Source: Helicobacteraceae bacterium
Lineage (GTDB): Bacteria; Campylobacterota; Campylobacteria; Campylobacterales; Sulfurimonadaceae
Direction of reading: 5' to 3'
DNA: 39,990 bases
Assembly (NCBI GenBank): GCA_027023805.1
Contig: JALVUF010000023.1
Coordinates: forward strand, 1 to 39,990
A program made the translations under genes and the position numbers. Below are positions 8,740 through 18,769 of the stretch, one piece after another. Position 1 is the first letter of the stretch. Every line of letters begins with the position of its first letter. Below the pieces are notes generated by a model that ran no database searches, had not been told where the DNA came from, and worked only from the letters and a program-made list of their open reading frames with translations.

Positions 8740-9941
8740 TGTATTATATACCATCTCCTACAAGATATGATCCTGATGCAAGCGGTCATTTTGGAAAATT
8801 TGGCGGAAGGTATGTACCTGAGACTTTAATGCCGGCACTGCTAGAGTTATCTGAAAAATATAATCAGATACGGTTTGATAAAGAGTTTTGGCAAGAAGTT
8901 GATTATTATCTAAAAGATTATGTCGGTCGTCCTTCACCTTTGTATTATGCCGCTAATATATCAAAAGAGCTTGATGCTAAAATATATCTAAAGCGTGAAG
9001 ATTTAAACCACACGGGGGCCCACAAAATAAACAATGTAATTGCTCAGGGACTTATGGCTAAAAAACTTGGTTATAAAAAGGTAATAGCTGAAACAGGTGC
9101 GGGACAGCATGGCGTGGCCACTGCTACAATTGCCGCACTGCTCGGACTTGAATGTGAGATATTTATGGGTGCAAAAGATGTTGCACGTCAAGAGCTCAAT
9201 GTGTTTCGCATGAAACTCTTAGGAGCAAAGGTAAATTCTGTTACCGGCGGTTCTAAAACATTAAAAGACGCTATGAATGATGCCATTAGGCATTGGGTAA
9301 CAAACACAAGAGATACATTTTATATCATAGGAACGGTAGCAGGTCCTCATCCCTACCCTTTAATGGTGCGAGATTTTCAGGCTATTATAGGATGGGAAGC
9401 AAGAGTGCAAATACTGCAAAAAGAAAATCATTTACCTGATTTTGTTGTGGCATGTATTGGTGGCGGCAGTAATGCCATAGGAGCGTTTACGCACTTTTTA
9501 GATGATGAAAATGTACGATGTATTGGGGTTGAAGCCGGAGGATTAGGGCTTGATACTACAAAACACGGTTGTTCACTTGAAAAAGGACGACCGGGAGTGC
9601 TTCATGGTCAGATGAGCTATCTATTACAAGATAATGACGGACAAATTTTAGAAGCACACTCCATATCAGCAGGTCTTGATTATCCGGGTATTGGGCCAGA
9701 GCATGCATTTCATAAAGAAAATAACTCTATCTCTTACGGTAATGCAACCGACAAGGAGGCGTTGGACGCTTTTGTATGGCTATCTCAAAAAGAGGGAATA
9801 ATCCCCGCTTTTGAGAGCGCACATGCAGTTGCATATCTTAAAAAAATAGAAGATATTAAAGGCAAAACGGTTATTGTAAATCTATCCGGTCGGGGTGACA
9901 AGGATATGATTCAAGCCAAAGATTTACTACATTTTGACTAA
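8739..9941 (+). CDS. trpB: Tryptophan synthase beta chain
   Basis: A 400-residue TrpB1-type enzyme joining indole and serine to make tryptophan. The pyridoxal-phosphate lysine is K96 in HTGAHKINN; the substrate loop [14 protein letters not shown] and the phosphate-binding GGGSNAIG are intact, and the N-terminus ([14 protein letters not shown]) is canonical. No trpA or other trp gene is adjacent, so the partner alpha subunit must be encoded elsewhere. The start overlaps the apt stop by one base. Confidence 0.97.
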   Translation: MYYIPSPTRYDPDASGHFGKFGGRYVPETLMPALLELSEKYNQIRFDKEFWQEVDYYLKDYVGRPSPLYYAANISKELDAKIYLKREDLNHTGAHKINNVIAQGLMAKKLGYKKVIAETGAGQHGVATATIAALLGLECEIFMGAKDVARQELNVFRMKLLGAKVNSVTGGSKTLKDAMNDAIRHWVTNTRDTFYIIGTVAGPHPYPLMVRDFQAIIGWEARVQILQKENHLPDFVVACIGGGSNAIGAFTHFLDDENVRCIGVEAGGLGLDTTKHGCSLEKGRPGVLHGQMSYLLQDNDGQILEAHSISAGLDYPGIGPEHAFHKENNSISYGNATDKEALDAFVWLSQKEGIIPAFESAHAVAYLKKIEDIKGKTVIVNLSGRGDKDMIQAKDLLHFD

Positions 9942-9973
9942 AAAATTTAATTAACGAAATAAGGATACCGATT

Positions 9974-11398
9974 ATGAAAATAAAATTACACAATAGGGCA
10001 ATTTCAGAAATATCCAGCGATATAGAGATTGTGTTATTGGATGAGACCGCATATAAACTGCATCAAGATTTTAAGACACTGCAAGCAGCCGGTTTTGAAG
10101 CTAGTGATGATAATATCTGTTTATTGCATGAGTCTAAGAAATTGTTTGTGGGCTTAAAAAGTTATTCCTCTAAGAACCTTCGAAGCTCACTTACGGCGGC
10201 TGTTAAAACTCTAAAAAAAACAAACTACAAATCAGCTAAAATTAATGCAGTATCGCATAAAAATATTGCAGCGATAGTAGAAGGAGTGATACTTGGCGGG
10301 TATAGCTTTAATGAATATAAATCATCTATTAAAAAAAATAAATTTGCTCAAGTCAATATATCATCCAATAATCTTGATTTTATTAAATTGCAAAAAAATT
10401 TTAATGATGCTTTGATAACCGCAAAAGCTACTAACTTTACTAGAGATCTGGTAAATACAACGCCACAAGACTTAAATCCTAAGATATTTGCCCAAATAGC
10501 CCATGACTTAGCTAAAGAAAATAATTTTACATGCAATATTTTAGATGAAGCTGATTTGGAAAATGAATCCATGAATGCTATGTTAGCCGTCGGTCGGGCA
10601 TCTATAAATAAATCTCATCTTATACATGTAAGCTATAAGCCGGAAAATCCCAAATACGTTGTATCATTAGTAGGCAAAGGTCTTACTTACGATAGTGGTG
10701 GTCTTAGCTTAAAACCCGCCACGTCAATGGTTACTATGAAGCTTGACAAATCGGGAGGATGTACGGTGCTGGGTATTTTAAAAGCTGCAAGTGAGCTTGA
10801 GCTCGATATTGAGATTCACGGATTTATCGGTGCGGTTGAAAATATGATTGGTGGCGATGCTTATAAGCCTGATGATATATTAACATCAAGAAGCGGCACA
10901 ACTATTGAAGTAAGAAATACTGATGCTGAGGGAAGGCTTGTATTGGCTGATGTTTTATCTTACGCACAGGAAAAAGTTGATTCGGATTATCTCTTTGATT
11001 TTGCCACGCTTACCGGTGCATGTATGGTCGCACTCGGTCAATACACGACAGGCGTTATGGGACACTCAAACGGTTTAAAACATATAATCTCAAAAGCGGC
11101 AAAAGATTCAGGTGAGCTTATAGGCACATTACCATTTAACGAACATCTTGAAAAACTATTAAAAAGTGAAATAGCAGATATCTCAAACGTTGCATCAAAA
11201 CCTTACGGAGGTGCGATAACGGCAGCTTTATTTTTAGATAAATTTATTAAAGATGAATATAAAAATAAATGGTTACATTTTGATATAGCGGGTTCGGCAT
11301 ACACGGAGGTTCCATGGGATTGCAACTCGTACGGCGGTACCGGGGCAGGAGTGAGACTTATGTTAAAATTTTTAACAACGATAAGTGAGGAAAATTAA
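9974..11398 (+). CDS. pepA: Leucyl aminopeptidase (M17 family)
   Basis: A 474-residue cytosolic dinuclear-metal aminopeptidase. The catalytic C-terminal domain carries VGKGLTYDSGGLSLKP, MKLDKSGG and the family signature NTDAEGRLVLAD, supplying the lysine, aspartates and glutamate of the two-metal centre. The N-terminal domain is divergent, as usual for M17. AAGGATACCGATT precedes the ATG, and the gene begins 32 bases after trpB. It probably functions in peptide turnover; a DNA-binding role as in E. coli PepA is not implied. Confidence 0.95.
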   Translation: MKIKLHNRAISEISSDIEIVLLDETAYKLHQDFKTLQAAGFEASDDNICLLHESKKLFVGLKSYSSKNLRSSLTAAVKTLKKTNYKSAKINAVSHKNIAAIVEGVILGGYSFNEYKSSIKKNKFAQVNISSNNLDFIKLQKNFNDALITAKATNFTRDLVNTTPQDLNPKIFAQIAHDLAKENNFTCNILDEADLENESMNAMLAVGRASINKSHLIHVSYKPENPKYVVSLVGKGLTYDSGGLSLKPATSMVTMKLDKSGGCTVLGILKAASELELDIEIHGFIGAVENMIGGDAYKPDDILTSRSGTTIEVRNTDAEGRLVLADVLSYAQEKVDSDYLFDFATLTGACMVALGQYTTGVMGHSNGLKHIISKAAKDSGELIGTLPFNEHLEKLLKSEIADISNVASKPYGGAITAALFLDKFIKDEYKNKWLHFDIAGSAYTEVPWDCNSYGGTGAGVRLMLKFLTTISEEN

Positions 11399-12499
11399 AT
11401 GGGATTAGCTATCGGTCTAGTAGGACTTCCAAATGTTGGAAAATCAACAACTTTTAACGCTTTAACAAAAGCTCAAAACGCAGAAGCTGCCAACTATCCA
11501 TTTTGTACTATTGAGCCAAACAAAGCGGTAGTACCTGTTCCTGATGACCGCTTAGTGGAGTTATCTAACATTGTTAACCCACAGCGCATACAGCACTCAA
11601 CATTGGATTTTGTAGATATCGCAGGTCTTGTCAAAGGAGCTAGCAAGGGTGAGGGACTGGGCAATAAATTTTTATCGAACATACGAGAAACAGAAGTTAT
11701 TTTACAGATAGTTAGATGTTTTGAAGATGAAAATATAGTTCACACCGAGGGGAATATTGACCCTCTAAGAGATATTGAAATAATCGAAACAGAGCTTATT
11801 TTAGCAGATATCGAGGCGTTATCAAATAAAATCACACGCTTGCAAAAACAGGCAAAAAGCGATAAAACCGCCAAAGCGATGGCTGCATATGCCCAGGAGT
11901 TAATGGAATTTTTAGCTGATGGTAATTTAGCGCGCAGTTTTAATGACAATACACATGAATTTTTTATAGAACTAAATAAAGACCTAAGGCTTTTAACATC
12001 AAAAGAGATGATCTATGGAGTCAATGTTGATGAAGATGGTTTGCTTGAAGATAATGAGTTTGTAAAAGCAGTCAAGCAACATGCAAAAGAGGCGGATTGC
12101 GAAGTTATTAAATTGTGTGCCAAAATTGAAGAGGAGCTAGTAGGCTTGAATGATGATGAAGCGCAGGAATTTTTAGATGATTTGGGAGTTAAAGAATCAG
12201 GTCTTGCTCAGATAATTCGCAAAGGCTTTGATAAACTGGGTCTTATGAGCTATTTTACAGCGGGTGTTAAAGAGGTCAGATCTTGGACAATTACAAAAGG
12301 GACCACTGCTCCAAAGGCAGCTGCAGTTATACATAATGACTTCGAAAAAGGTTTTATCCGCGCAGAAGTCATCTCATATGATGATTTTATAACTTATGGC
12401 GGCGAAGCAAAAGCCAAAGAAGCAGGAAAAATGCGCTTAGAGGGTAAAGAGTATATTGTACAAGATGGTGATGTTATGCATTTTAGATTTAATGTTTAA
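11399..12499 (+). CDS. ychF: Redox-regulated ATPase YchF (Obg family)
   Basis: A 366-residue Obg-related P-loop NTPase. G1 is GLPNVGKST (residues 9-17), the switch region is DFVDIAGLVKGASKGEGLGNKFL, and the C-terminal TGS-like domain ends in EGKEYIVQDGDVMHFRFNV, the usual YchF terminus. The family prefers ATP and associates with ribosomes. It starts directly after the pepA TAA, and its last 11 bases overlap the end of the convergent GAF-PAS-GGDEF-EAL gene, so no terminator separates them. Confidence 0.97.
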   Translation: MGLAIGLVGLPNVGKSTTFNALTKAQNAEAANYPFCTIEPNKAVVPVPDDRLVELSNIVNPQRIQHSTLDFVDIAGLVKGASKGEGLGNKFLSNIRETEVILQIVRCFEDENIVHTEGNIDPLRDIEIIETELILADIEALSNKITRLQKQAKSDKTAKAMAAYAQELMEFLADGNLARSFNDNTHEFFIELNKDLRLLTSKEMIYGVNVDEDGLLEDNEFVKAVKQHAKEADCEVIKLCAKIEEELVGLNDDEAQEFLDDLGVKESGLAQIIRKGFDKLGLMSYFTAGVKEVRSWTITKGTTAPKAAAVIHNDFEKGFIRAEVISYDDFITYGGEAKAKEAGKMRLEGKEYIVQDGDVMHFRFNV

Positions 12500-14693
12500 G
12501 CTCACCGATAAGCTTCTTTGCAGGCTTGCTAAATAGATACCCTTGTGAGTAATCGATAATAAGCTTTTTGACTATATCCTGAACTTCATGACTATGTACA
12601 AATTCCGCAATACATTGTATTTTAGCATTTTTGGCAAAATATACAATTGATTTGACAATCTCATAGCTTTTTTTATCAGTATCAATATTTTTAATATATT
12701 TAGCATCAATTTTTAAAAAATCTATCTCCAAATCTAAAACTCTTTCAAAATTTGAATATTCGCTTCCAAAATCATCGATAGCCAGCTTATATCCATCCTC
12801 TTTTATGGAAATGAGCTGTTTAAGATTATCTTCTTTTCCAACTGAGCTGACACCTTCTAGTATCTCTAAAATTACACGACTGTGCTTGATACCGTACTCT
12901 TTAGATTTGATATTAAGATACTCTTGAAGATATTGTAAATCTAGATCATCTTCTGTGATATTAATAGAAAACTTATAACTGTTTTTGGACATAATCTCAA
13001 AACTTTTATCTATCATAATTTTAGTAATTTCAGGAAGCATTCCGGATAGTTTTGCTATCTGTAAAAACTTATAGGGAGTGATAATATCGCCACCCATCTC
13101 TATGCGTACAAGAGATTCGTATTTATTGATTTTATTGGTTTTATTATCTAAAATACCCTGAAAATATGGAACAAGCATATCAAATTTTATAGCATCATGC
13201 AAAATATTATTGTACTTTATAAATTCCTCTCTTTGCTGCTTGTCAATTGTTGTTATTTTTTTATTAAAGATAACCATCTGGTTTTTACCGGCATCCTTAG
13301 CTTTTTTGAGCGCTAAAGCTGAATTTTGCAATGAGACATCATCATCCAAGGAGATACCGTATGAAAATGAAATATTTAAAGATATATTGTCAATAGTAAA
13401 AGTCAGTTTTGAAAAATAACTTTTTAAGTCATTAATCTTATCATATATGGTTAAATTTGACTCATTGCAAATTATGGCAAATTCATCAGAGTTGATTCTA
13501 AAAATATTTTCGTTTTTATTGCTCATAGTTTTTAATTCCCGAACGATAGCTTTTAGAAGTTCGTCACCGACTGCAAAGCCGTATGCAAGATTAATATAAC
13601 TAAAGTTATCAATATTAAGCAGTACTAAAGAAGAAAATTTATCCGGCTTGTTTAGCAATAATTCCAAATATTTTTTATTATATACGCCTGTTAGCTCATC
13701 ATGAAATGCTATATATTCAAGTTTCGCTTGAGTTTGTTTAAGTTCTGATATATCTGCAAATTCTGCTAAATAATTCTCTACCGATCCATCAGCTTGTTTA
13801 ATAGTGCTTATATTTAGCCACTGAGTAAGCAGACTCCCATCTTTTTTGCGATTTACAATCTCTCCGCTCCAATGCCCATTTGTCAAAATATTGTGCCACA
13901 TATTTTCATAAAATCGTTTATTTTGTTTACCTGAGGCAAATATCTTTGGATCTTGTCCTAAGACTTCATCCTTGTTATAGCCTAAAACTTGTGTAAAAGC
14001 ATTATTTATCTCAATGATTTTATTGTTTTTATCTGTAACAAATAAACCTTCATTGGTGCTTTCCAAAGCCGTGGCAAACAACTTGATGCGCTTTTGATTT
14101 TTTAAAATAGTTTGTTTTTGCCGTTTTAAATTTAAAACTATCAAAACAATTTCAGCAGCCGTTTGTAGTAAATTTTTATGAAACAAAGAGGGTAATCTAT
14201 GCTCAAACGATGAAAGCGCAAATGTTCCGATCGGCTCTCCGTTTTTTTTACGAATAGGCATTGACCAACAAGAACATATGTTGAAGTTATATGCGATATC
14301 TCTGATATCGCTCCATTTTGCATCTTTAAAAGTATTTTTTACAAATGTTGGTTCGTTATGAAATACGGCATTGCCGCATGAACCACCGCCCGGACCCGGT
14401 TTAAGCCCCATTAGGGCATCTTTTCCTTTTTGCGGGATTGAAGGTGCGGCTAAAACGTTTAATCGTTTTGTTTTGTTGTCAAGAATCATAATCGAAGCAA
14501 CGGAATTTGGAAGCAGCTTTTCAGCCATTTGGCACAGTTTATCAAAAATAAGCTCACTGCCCAGATTTTCTGCAGTCATTTTTAAAACAACCGACTGTAT
14601 ATTCATCAAACCGTTATACTCATCACAGGTTATAGGAACCTCTTTTACTGTTGAGTGTTCAAGATTATCACATGATGGGTTAACAGTTTTCAA
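12489..14693 (-). CDS. GAF-PAS-GGDEF-EAL cyclic-di-GMP signalling protein
   Basis: A 734-residue soluble protein. An N-terminal GAF domain (about 30-195, with GPGGGSCGNAVFHNEP) is followed by PAS (about 210-325), GGDEF (about 335-485) and EAL (about 500-725). The cyclase signature reads NSDEF instead of GGDEF, so diguanylate cyclase activity is doubtful. The EAL domain keeps ESL, EILE, DDFG, LKID, an EFV glutamate and QGY, so phosphodiesterase activity is likely. A TTG start is chosen because AAAGGAG lies 7 bases upstream and the frame has no better start. It lies 35 bases after the RCK gene and may share its transcript. Confidence 0.92.
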   Translation of the reverse strand: MKTVNPSCDNLEHSTVKEVPITCDEYNGLMNIQSVVLKMTAENLGSELIFDKLCQMAEKLLPNSVASIMILDNKTKRLNVLAAPSIPQKGKDALMGLKPGPGGGSCGNAVFHNEPTFVKNTFKDAKWSDIRDIAYNFNICSCWSMPIRKKNGEPIGTFALSSFEHRLPSLFHKNLLQTAAEIVLIVLNLKRQKQTILKNQKRIKLFATALESTNEGLFVTDKNNKIIEINNAFTQVLGYNKDEVLGQDPKIFASGKQNKRFYENMWHNILTNGHWSGEIVNRKKDGSLLTQWLNISTIKQADGSVENYLAEFADISELKQTQAKLEYIAFHDELTGVYNKKYLELLLNKPDKFSSLVLLNIDNFSYINLAYGFAVGDELLKAIVRELKTMSNKNENIFRINSDEFAIICNESNLTIYDKINDLKSYFSKLTFTIDNISLNISFSYGISLDDDVSLQNSALALKKAKDAGKNQMVIFNKKITTIDKQQREEFIKYNNILHDAIKFDMLVPYFQGILDNKTNKINKYESLVRIEMGGDIITPYKFLQIAKLSGMLPEITKIMIDKSFEIMSKNSYKFSINITEDDLDLQYLQEYLNIKSKEYGIKHSRVILEILEGVSSVGKEDNLKQLISIKEDGYKLAIDDFGSEYSNFERVLDLEIDFLKIDAKYIKNIDTDKKSYEIVKSIVYFAKNAKIQCIAEFVHSHEVQDIVKKLIIDYSQGYLFSKPAKKLIGELKH

Positions 14694-14728
14694 AAGCTAC
14701 TCCTTTAGGGTTTAATTTTACAATATAA

Positions 14729-15427
14729 TTATCTATTTGTCAAATTTGATTTAAAAATCTCCAAATCATCTCTCATGGCAACAACAACCAACGTATCATT
14801 TTCATCCAGTCTATGGTTGATTCTGTGATCTGTGAAACTAAATTTATGATCTAGATCTTTATCAATAATTGCTATTAGCACAATGCCCATCTCCTTAAAA
14901 TCTACATCCTCGATACTTTTACCTACTAGGGGGCTGTTTTTTGGTATCTTTATTTCAGCCATCTTAAGACGGTTTTGTTTATATACAATCTCATCAAGAG
15001 CTTTTGTGACGGCAGGTTTTGTTAAGATGTTAACTACTCTTCTTGATGTGGCTTCATACATATCTACTATATTGCTAGCACCGGCATATCTTAGTTTACG
15101 CGTATTTTCGTGTGAATTGCTCATCGCAATAATAATTGCATCTTTATATAAAGCGCGAAGTGTTAAAACCAAAAAAAGATTATCTGCGGTTTTAGGCATA
15201 GCACAATATAATAAATCATGATATTCATCGATATCTAAAGATTGTATATCGCTGTCTTTTTTAATATCGATTTTTATTATATCTATATTTTGTTCTTTAG
15301 CTTTACTTATAGACTTATCATCAAAACTTACAATTTTTATGCTATAGTCGGCATCAAGAAGACTTTCATAAAGATACTGTCCAAATGTTTCATATCCAAA
15401 AATTATAATATTATTTTTTTGCATCAA
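14729..15427 (-). CDS. Stand-alone RCK (TrkA-N/TrkA-C) regulatory protein
   Basis: A 232-residue soluble protein with a Rossmann-like TrkA-N domain (about 5-120) and a TrkA-C domain (about 150-228). The dinucleotide glycine motif reads GYETFG, so the second glycine of GxGxxG is lost and nucleotide binding may be altered. It starts 3 bases after the stop of the RCK potassium channel gene. The pair may form a mixed gating ring, or this subunit may regulate the channel as in Trk/Ktr systems. No TrkH/KtrB gene is present in the window. Confidence 0.85.
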   Translation of the reverse strand: MMQKNNIIIFGYETFGQYLYESLLDADYSIKIVSFDDKSISKAKEQNIDIIKIDIKKDSDIQSLDIDEYHDLLYCAMPKTADNLFLVLTLRALYKDAIIIAMSNSHENTRKLRYAGASNIVDMYEATSRRVVNILTKPAVTKALDEIVYKQNRLKMAEIKIPKNSPLVGKSIEDVDFKEMGIVLIAIIDKDLDHKFSFTDHRINHRLDENDTLVVVAMRDDLEIFKSNLTNR

Positions 15428-15430
15428 TTT

Positions 15431-16981
15431 TTACACCATCCTTTTAACATTTGCAATAGCTGTTTGATATCCGATACAAACAAGTTTATCGCCACCGTGT
15501 AAGATGTATTCTTTTTGTGGATTAAAAATAAACGAACCAAAATCACCCATCTCTTTATTGGCTTTAAAAACTCCTAGAAATATAAGACGTAAACTATTAA
15601 AATCAATCTCTTTGATACTTTTACCGTCAAAAGAGCTCCCTGCCGTTATATTTATCTCATCAATCTGTGTTTTATTTTTATGCTCTATGATTGATAATAA
15701 AACCTCAAACGCTGCAGGTTCACCCGCATATACAACTCCCATTTTACCGGCTATATCTTCAGGCATGATAATATGATCAACTTTTACAAACTCAAGTTTT
15801 TTTGCAACATCGCTGTCACTGCATCTAGCTGTTACAAGTATATCTTGATTTAAGCTTTTTACATTTACCGCTATAAAAGCATTTTGAATATCATCTGACG
15901 TCATGCATAATACATGTGCTATATTATCTTTTAAGCCAATCTCTTCAAAAATCTTGCTTTTTGTAGCATCGGCATTTAAAGCGTAATATCCATCATTATC
16001 GGCTAAGGCAATCATTTTTTCATCAATATCTAAAACAATAAAATCTATCTTTTCTTTTTCCAATCCTTTAGCTATAAGGCGGCCTAGCAATCCATACCCG
16101 CACAACACTGTAAGACGGCGCTTTTTAGACATATCTTGAAAAACTTTCTCCTCTCTTAGGGAACTAATCCTCTCACTAAATGCAGATACTATAACTGATG
16201 TGATAAAGGCTATAAGTCCCACCCCGGTTGCGATAATAAGCATAGATACGGCTCGCCCCTCCGGGGTTACAGGCACAATATCTCCATATCCAACCGTTGA
16301 AATTGTGACTAATGCCCAGTAAAAAGCATCAAACAGGTTATGTATATGTGGATTTTTATTACCTTCAATGACATACAGCATAATACCGGCTATAAAAATA
16401 AAAAATCCGGCTAACGTAAAAAGCGTTAATAGCTCGGTTTTCTTTCTTTTTAAGACATCTAAAAAACCGGTCAGACTTTTTGTGTATCTAAGCATTTTAA
16501 ATGCTCTAAATAAGATCAATACTCTTAGCGCTCTTAACCCTCTATAGCTAGGTAAAATCGCCAATAAATCTATAATGGAAGGTAAAGATGAGATATAGAT
16601 CCATTTATTTTTAAATATTTTGATATAAAGTCTTATCAGTGAAAGTTTTTTGCCAAAAAATATACGTTCTTCATACTCTTCAATAATAATTTTTTTAATA
16701 TCACTATATACCCATATACGCAAAATATATTCAACGATAAAAACAATAGTTACAAAATAAAGATCAAAATTATTTAACCAATTTGGAATATCATATTGCA
16801 CATCAATGACTAAGCTAGTTACACTAACCAGCACAACTATAATCATAAAAATATTAAAAAATTTATTATACTTGTAGTGTGAATTTTCTAAAAGATTATA
16901 AAAAAAATCTTTTGTCTTTTGATATTTTCTTGAGCTTGCAAGATAGTATGCCAAACTTACAAGCCATGGTTTGTTATCCAA
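15431..16981 (-). CDS. Voltage-sensor-type potassium channel with RCK domain
   Basis: A 516-residue inner membrane channel. Six hydrophobic segments lie within residues 40-265. S4 carries R147, R150, R153, R159, K162 and R165, one basic residue every third position, as in voltage-gated channels. The pore has the potassium filter TVGYGD (229-234). A cytoplasmic RCK domain follows from about residue 288 (GYGLLGR nucleotide motif, TrkA-C at the end). It is the Kch/Kv-like channel class with a cytosolic gating ring. It is 18 bases downstream of the methyltransferase gene and 3 bases upstream of the stand-alone RCK gene. Confidence 0.9.
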   Translation of the reverse strand: MDNKPWLVSLAYYLASSRKYQKTKDFFYNLLENSHYKYNKFFNIFMIIVVLVSVTSLVIDVQYDIPNWLNNFDLYFVTIVFIVEYILRIWVYSDIKKIIIEEYEERIFFGKKLSLIRLYIKIFKNKWIYISSLPSIIDLLAILPSYRGLRALRVLILFRAFKMLRYTKSLTGFLDVLKRKKTELLTLFTLAGFFIFIAGIMLYVIEGNKNPHIHNLFDAFYWALVTISTVGYGDIVPVTPEGRAVSMLIIATGVGLIAFITSVIVSAFSERISSLREEKVFQDMSKKRRLTVLCGYGLLGRLIAKGLEKEKIDFIVLDIDEKMIALADNDGYYALNADATKSKIFEEIGLKDNIAHVLCMTSDDIQNAFIAVNVKSLNQDILVTARCSDSDVAKKLEFVKVDHIIMPEDIAGKMGVVYAGEPAAFEVLLSIIEHKNKTQIDEINITAGSSFDGKSIKEIDFNSLRLIFLGVFKANKEMGDFGSFIFNPQKEYILHGGDKLVCIGYQTAIANVKRMV

Positions 16982-16999
16982 TACGACCCCTTAGCGGTA

Positions 17000-17554
17000 T
17001 TATGATTTTTTAGCAACAAGAGAGGCGATTTTTGCTCTCTCTCCTCTTAGATTTATCTCATCTTTTTCTTCATAGTAGATAATATTAAGACCTATAAAGG
17101 TGTGTAAGAGCTCATTTATCTTTAGTAAAAAGTCCTCATTTGACGGGTGGTGATAATCATCGCCCTCTGCCGTTACAAACGTTTCAAAAATTAAAATGCC
17201 GTCCTTTTTAAGTGCATCTTTCATTTGCGACATTAAGCGGCGATCTAGGTAGTTACAATTTACAATCAAGTTGTATCTATCTTTTATCAGACTGTATTCA
17301 TCCAAATCTGTTTCTATTTTTTTGATATTTTCATGTTCTTGTATCTTATCTAAAGCCACATTTGATATATCAACAGCGTCAACCACAAAACCTTTTGTCG
17401 CCATAAAAAACGTATTTCTGCCTGTTCCGCATGCTAAATCAAGAGCCGTACCTCTGTTAGCGAAATCTATATATTTTTCTACTATTTTTGCGGTATTGCT
17501 AGGCATTGGGTAGGTAGCATATTTTTCATTCCATCTTTGCTTATCCTGTTGCAT
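17000..17554 (-). CDS. Class I SAM-dependent methyltransferase (TehB-like)
   Basis: A 184-residue methyltransferase with motif I LDLACGTGRNTFFMA (residues 38-52), an acidic end of strand 2 (VDAVDIS) and an RYNLIVNCNYL motif IV region. Size and order resemble TehB and thiopurine/tellurite methyltransferase relatives, but the substrate cannot be assigned. It lies between nspC (18 bases upstream) and the potassium channel gene, all on the minus strand. Confidence 0.85.
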   Translation of the reverse strand: MQQDKQRWNEKYATYPMPSNTAKIVEKYIDFANRGTALDLACGTGRNTFFMATKGFVVDAVDISNVALDKIQEHENIKKIETDLDEYSLIKDRYNLIVNCNYLDRRLMSQMKDALKKDGILIFETFVTAEGDDYHHPSNEDFLLKINELLHTFIGLNIIYYEEKDEINLRGERAKIASLVAKKS

Positions 17555-17572
17555 TTTCTCTCCTTTTTTTGT

Positions 17573-18721
17573 TTAAGACAGCCTGTTTTTATACTCTTGA
17601 TATCCGAATTCTTTTATTATATCCAATTTTTTATTTTTTCTTAAAATAGCCAATGATGGAAGTTTTACACCGTTAAAAGTTGTATTTTTTACAAAGGTAT
17701 AGTGTATCTGATCTTCAAAAATTATTTTATCTCCCACATTCAAAGGCTTTTTAAATGCATAATCTCCCATGATATCTCCGGCAAGACATGTGTTGCCTGC
17801 AAGTCTGTATCTGTATGGATTGTTATCCTTGCTTCCTCTGACTTGGGCTTTATAGGGCATAGACAAAGTATCGGGCATATGAGCCTCTGCCGAAGTGTCA
17901 AGTATTGCGATATCTATACCGTTATGCACGATATCTAACACTGTAGCAATCAAGTAACCGCTGTTCCATCCGACAGCTTCACCGGGTTCTAGATAAACGT
18001 CGATATTATTATATCTATGTTTAAAATCTTGTATGACTGAGATCAGTTTTTGCACATCATACCCTTTTTTTGTAATGTGATGTCCTCCTCCAAAATTTAC
18101 ATATTTTAAACTGCTGATATACTTTCCAAATTTAGCTTCAAATGCTTTTAACACAGCCTCAAGTCCCTGCGCATCCTCTTCACAAAGAGCATGAAAATTC
18201 AGCCCGTCGATAAATGGTAAAACCGATTCATCAAAATTATCAATAGTGACACCGAGGCGACTGTAAAGCCCGCATGGATTATAAAGATCGACCGGCGCTA
18301 AAGAAAACTCAGGATTAACACGTAGTGAGATCGAGATATTTTTATTTACATGTAAAGCTTTATCTTTAAATTTTTTCAGCTGACCAATAGAATTGAAAAC
18401 TATATGGTCTGAAATTTTGGCAATATCTTCAATCTCCTCATCTTGAAAAGCCACGCTATAAGTGTGAATCTCTCTATCATCTTGCTTAAATTCTTCGTAA
18501 GCCAATTTAGCCTCATAAAGTCCGCTGGCCGTACATCCTTTTAGATATTTTGCAACTATATCAAAGGTAGAGTACATAGCAAAACCCTTTAGGGCTAAAA
18601 TTATCTTAGCCCCGCTTTGATCCTGAATATTTTTTAGCACCTTGAGATTATGCTCTAATAACTCCTCTTCACATACATAACATGGTGTTTTTATATTGTC
18701 TAGGTCAGCCTGTTTATTCAT
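17573..18721 (-). CDS. nspC: Carboxynorspermidine/carboxyspermidine decarboxylase
   Basis: A 382-residue PLP-dependent fold-III decarboxylase that converts carboxy(nor)spermidine to (nor)spermidine. The PLP lysine is K45 in LALKGFAMYS, and GCTASGLYEAKLA, NPCGLYSRLG, FGGGHH and the EPGEAVGW phosphate/substrate segment are all present. The frame could open 36 bases earlier at a TTG, but the ATG at 18721 gives the normal N-terminus (MNKQADLDNIKTPCYV). Its pathway partner, carboxynorspermidine synthase, lies at 19868-21055 on the same strand, separated by the Sel1 gene. Confidence 0.93.
   Translation of the reverse strand: MNKQADLDNIKTPCYVCEEELLEHNLKVLKNIQDQSGAKIILALKGFAMYSTFDIVAKYLKGCTASGLYEAKLAYEEFKQDDREIHTYSVAFQDEEIEDIAKISDHIVFNSIGQLKKFKDKALHVNKNISISLRVNPEFSLAPVDLYNPCGLYSRLGVTIDNFDESVLPFIDGLNFHALCEEDAQGLEAVLKAFEAKFGKYISSLKYVNFGGGHHITKKGYDVQKLISVIQDFKHRYNNIDVYLEPGEAVGWNSGYLIATVLDIVHNGIDIAILDTSAEAHMPDTLSMPYKAQVRGSKDNNPYRYRLAGNTCLAGDIMGDYAFKKPLNVGDKIIFEDQIHYTFVKNTTFNGVKLPSLAILRKNKKLDIIKEFGYQEYKNRLS
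18345..18356. repeat. TTACATGTAA interspersed palindrome, copy 3
   Basis: Perfect 12-bp palindrome TTTACATGTAAA inside nspC, in the Leu-His-Val phase. Confidence 0.8.
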
Positions 18722-18769
18722 AAGCAAATTGTATCTAAATAATTGATATAATACCAAAAAGGTATAGTT

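Noticed and set aside
18722-18757. Longer nspC starting at TTG 18757.
   Set aside because: The extra 12 residues are not family-like, and the ATG at 18721 gives the usual N-terminus.
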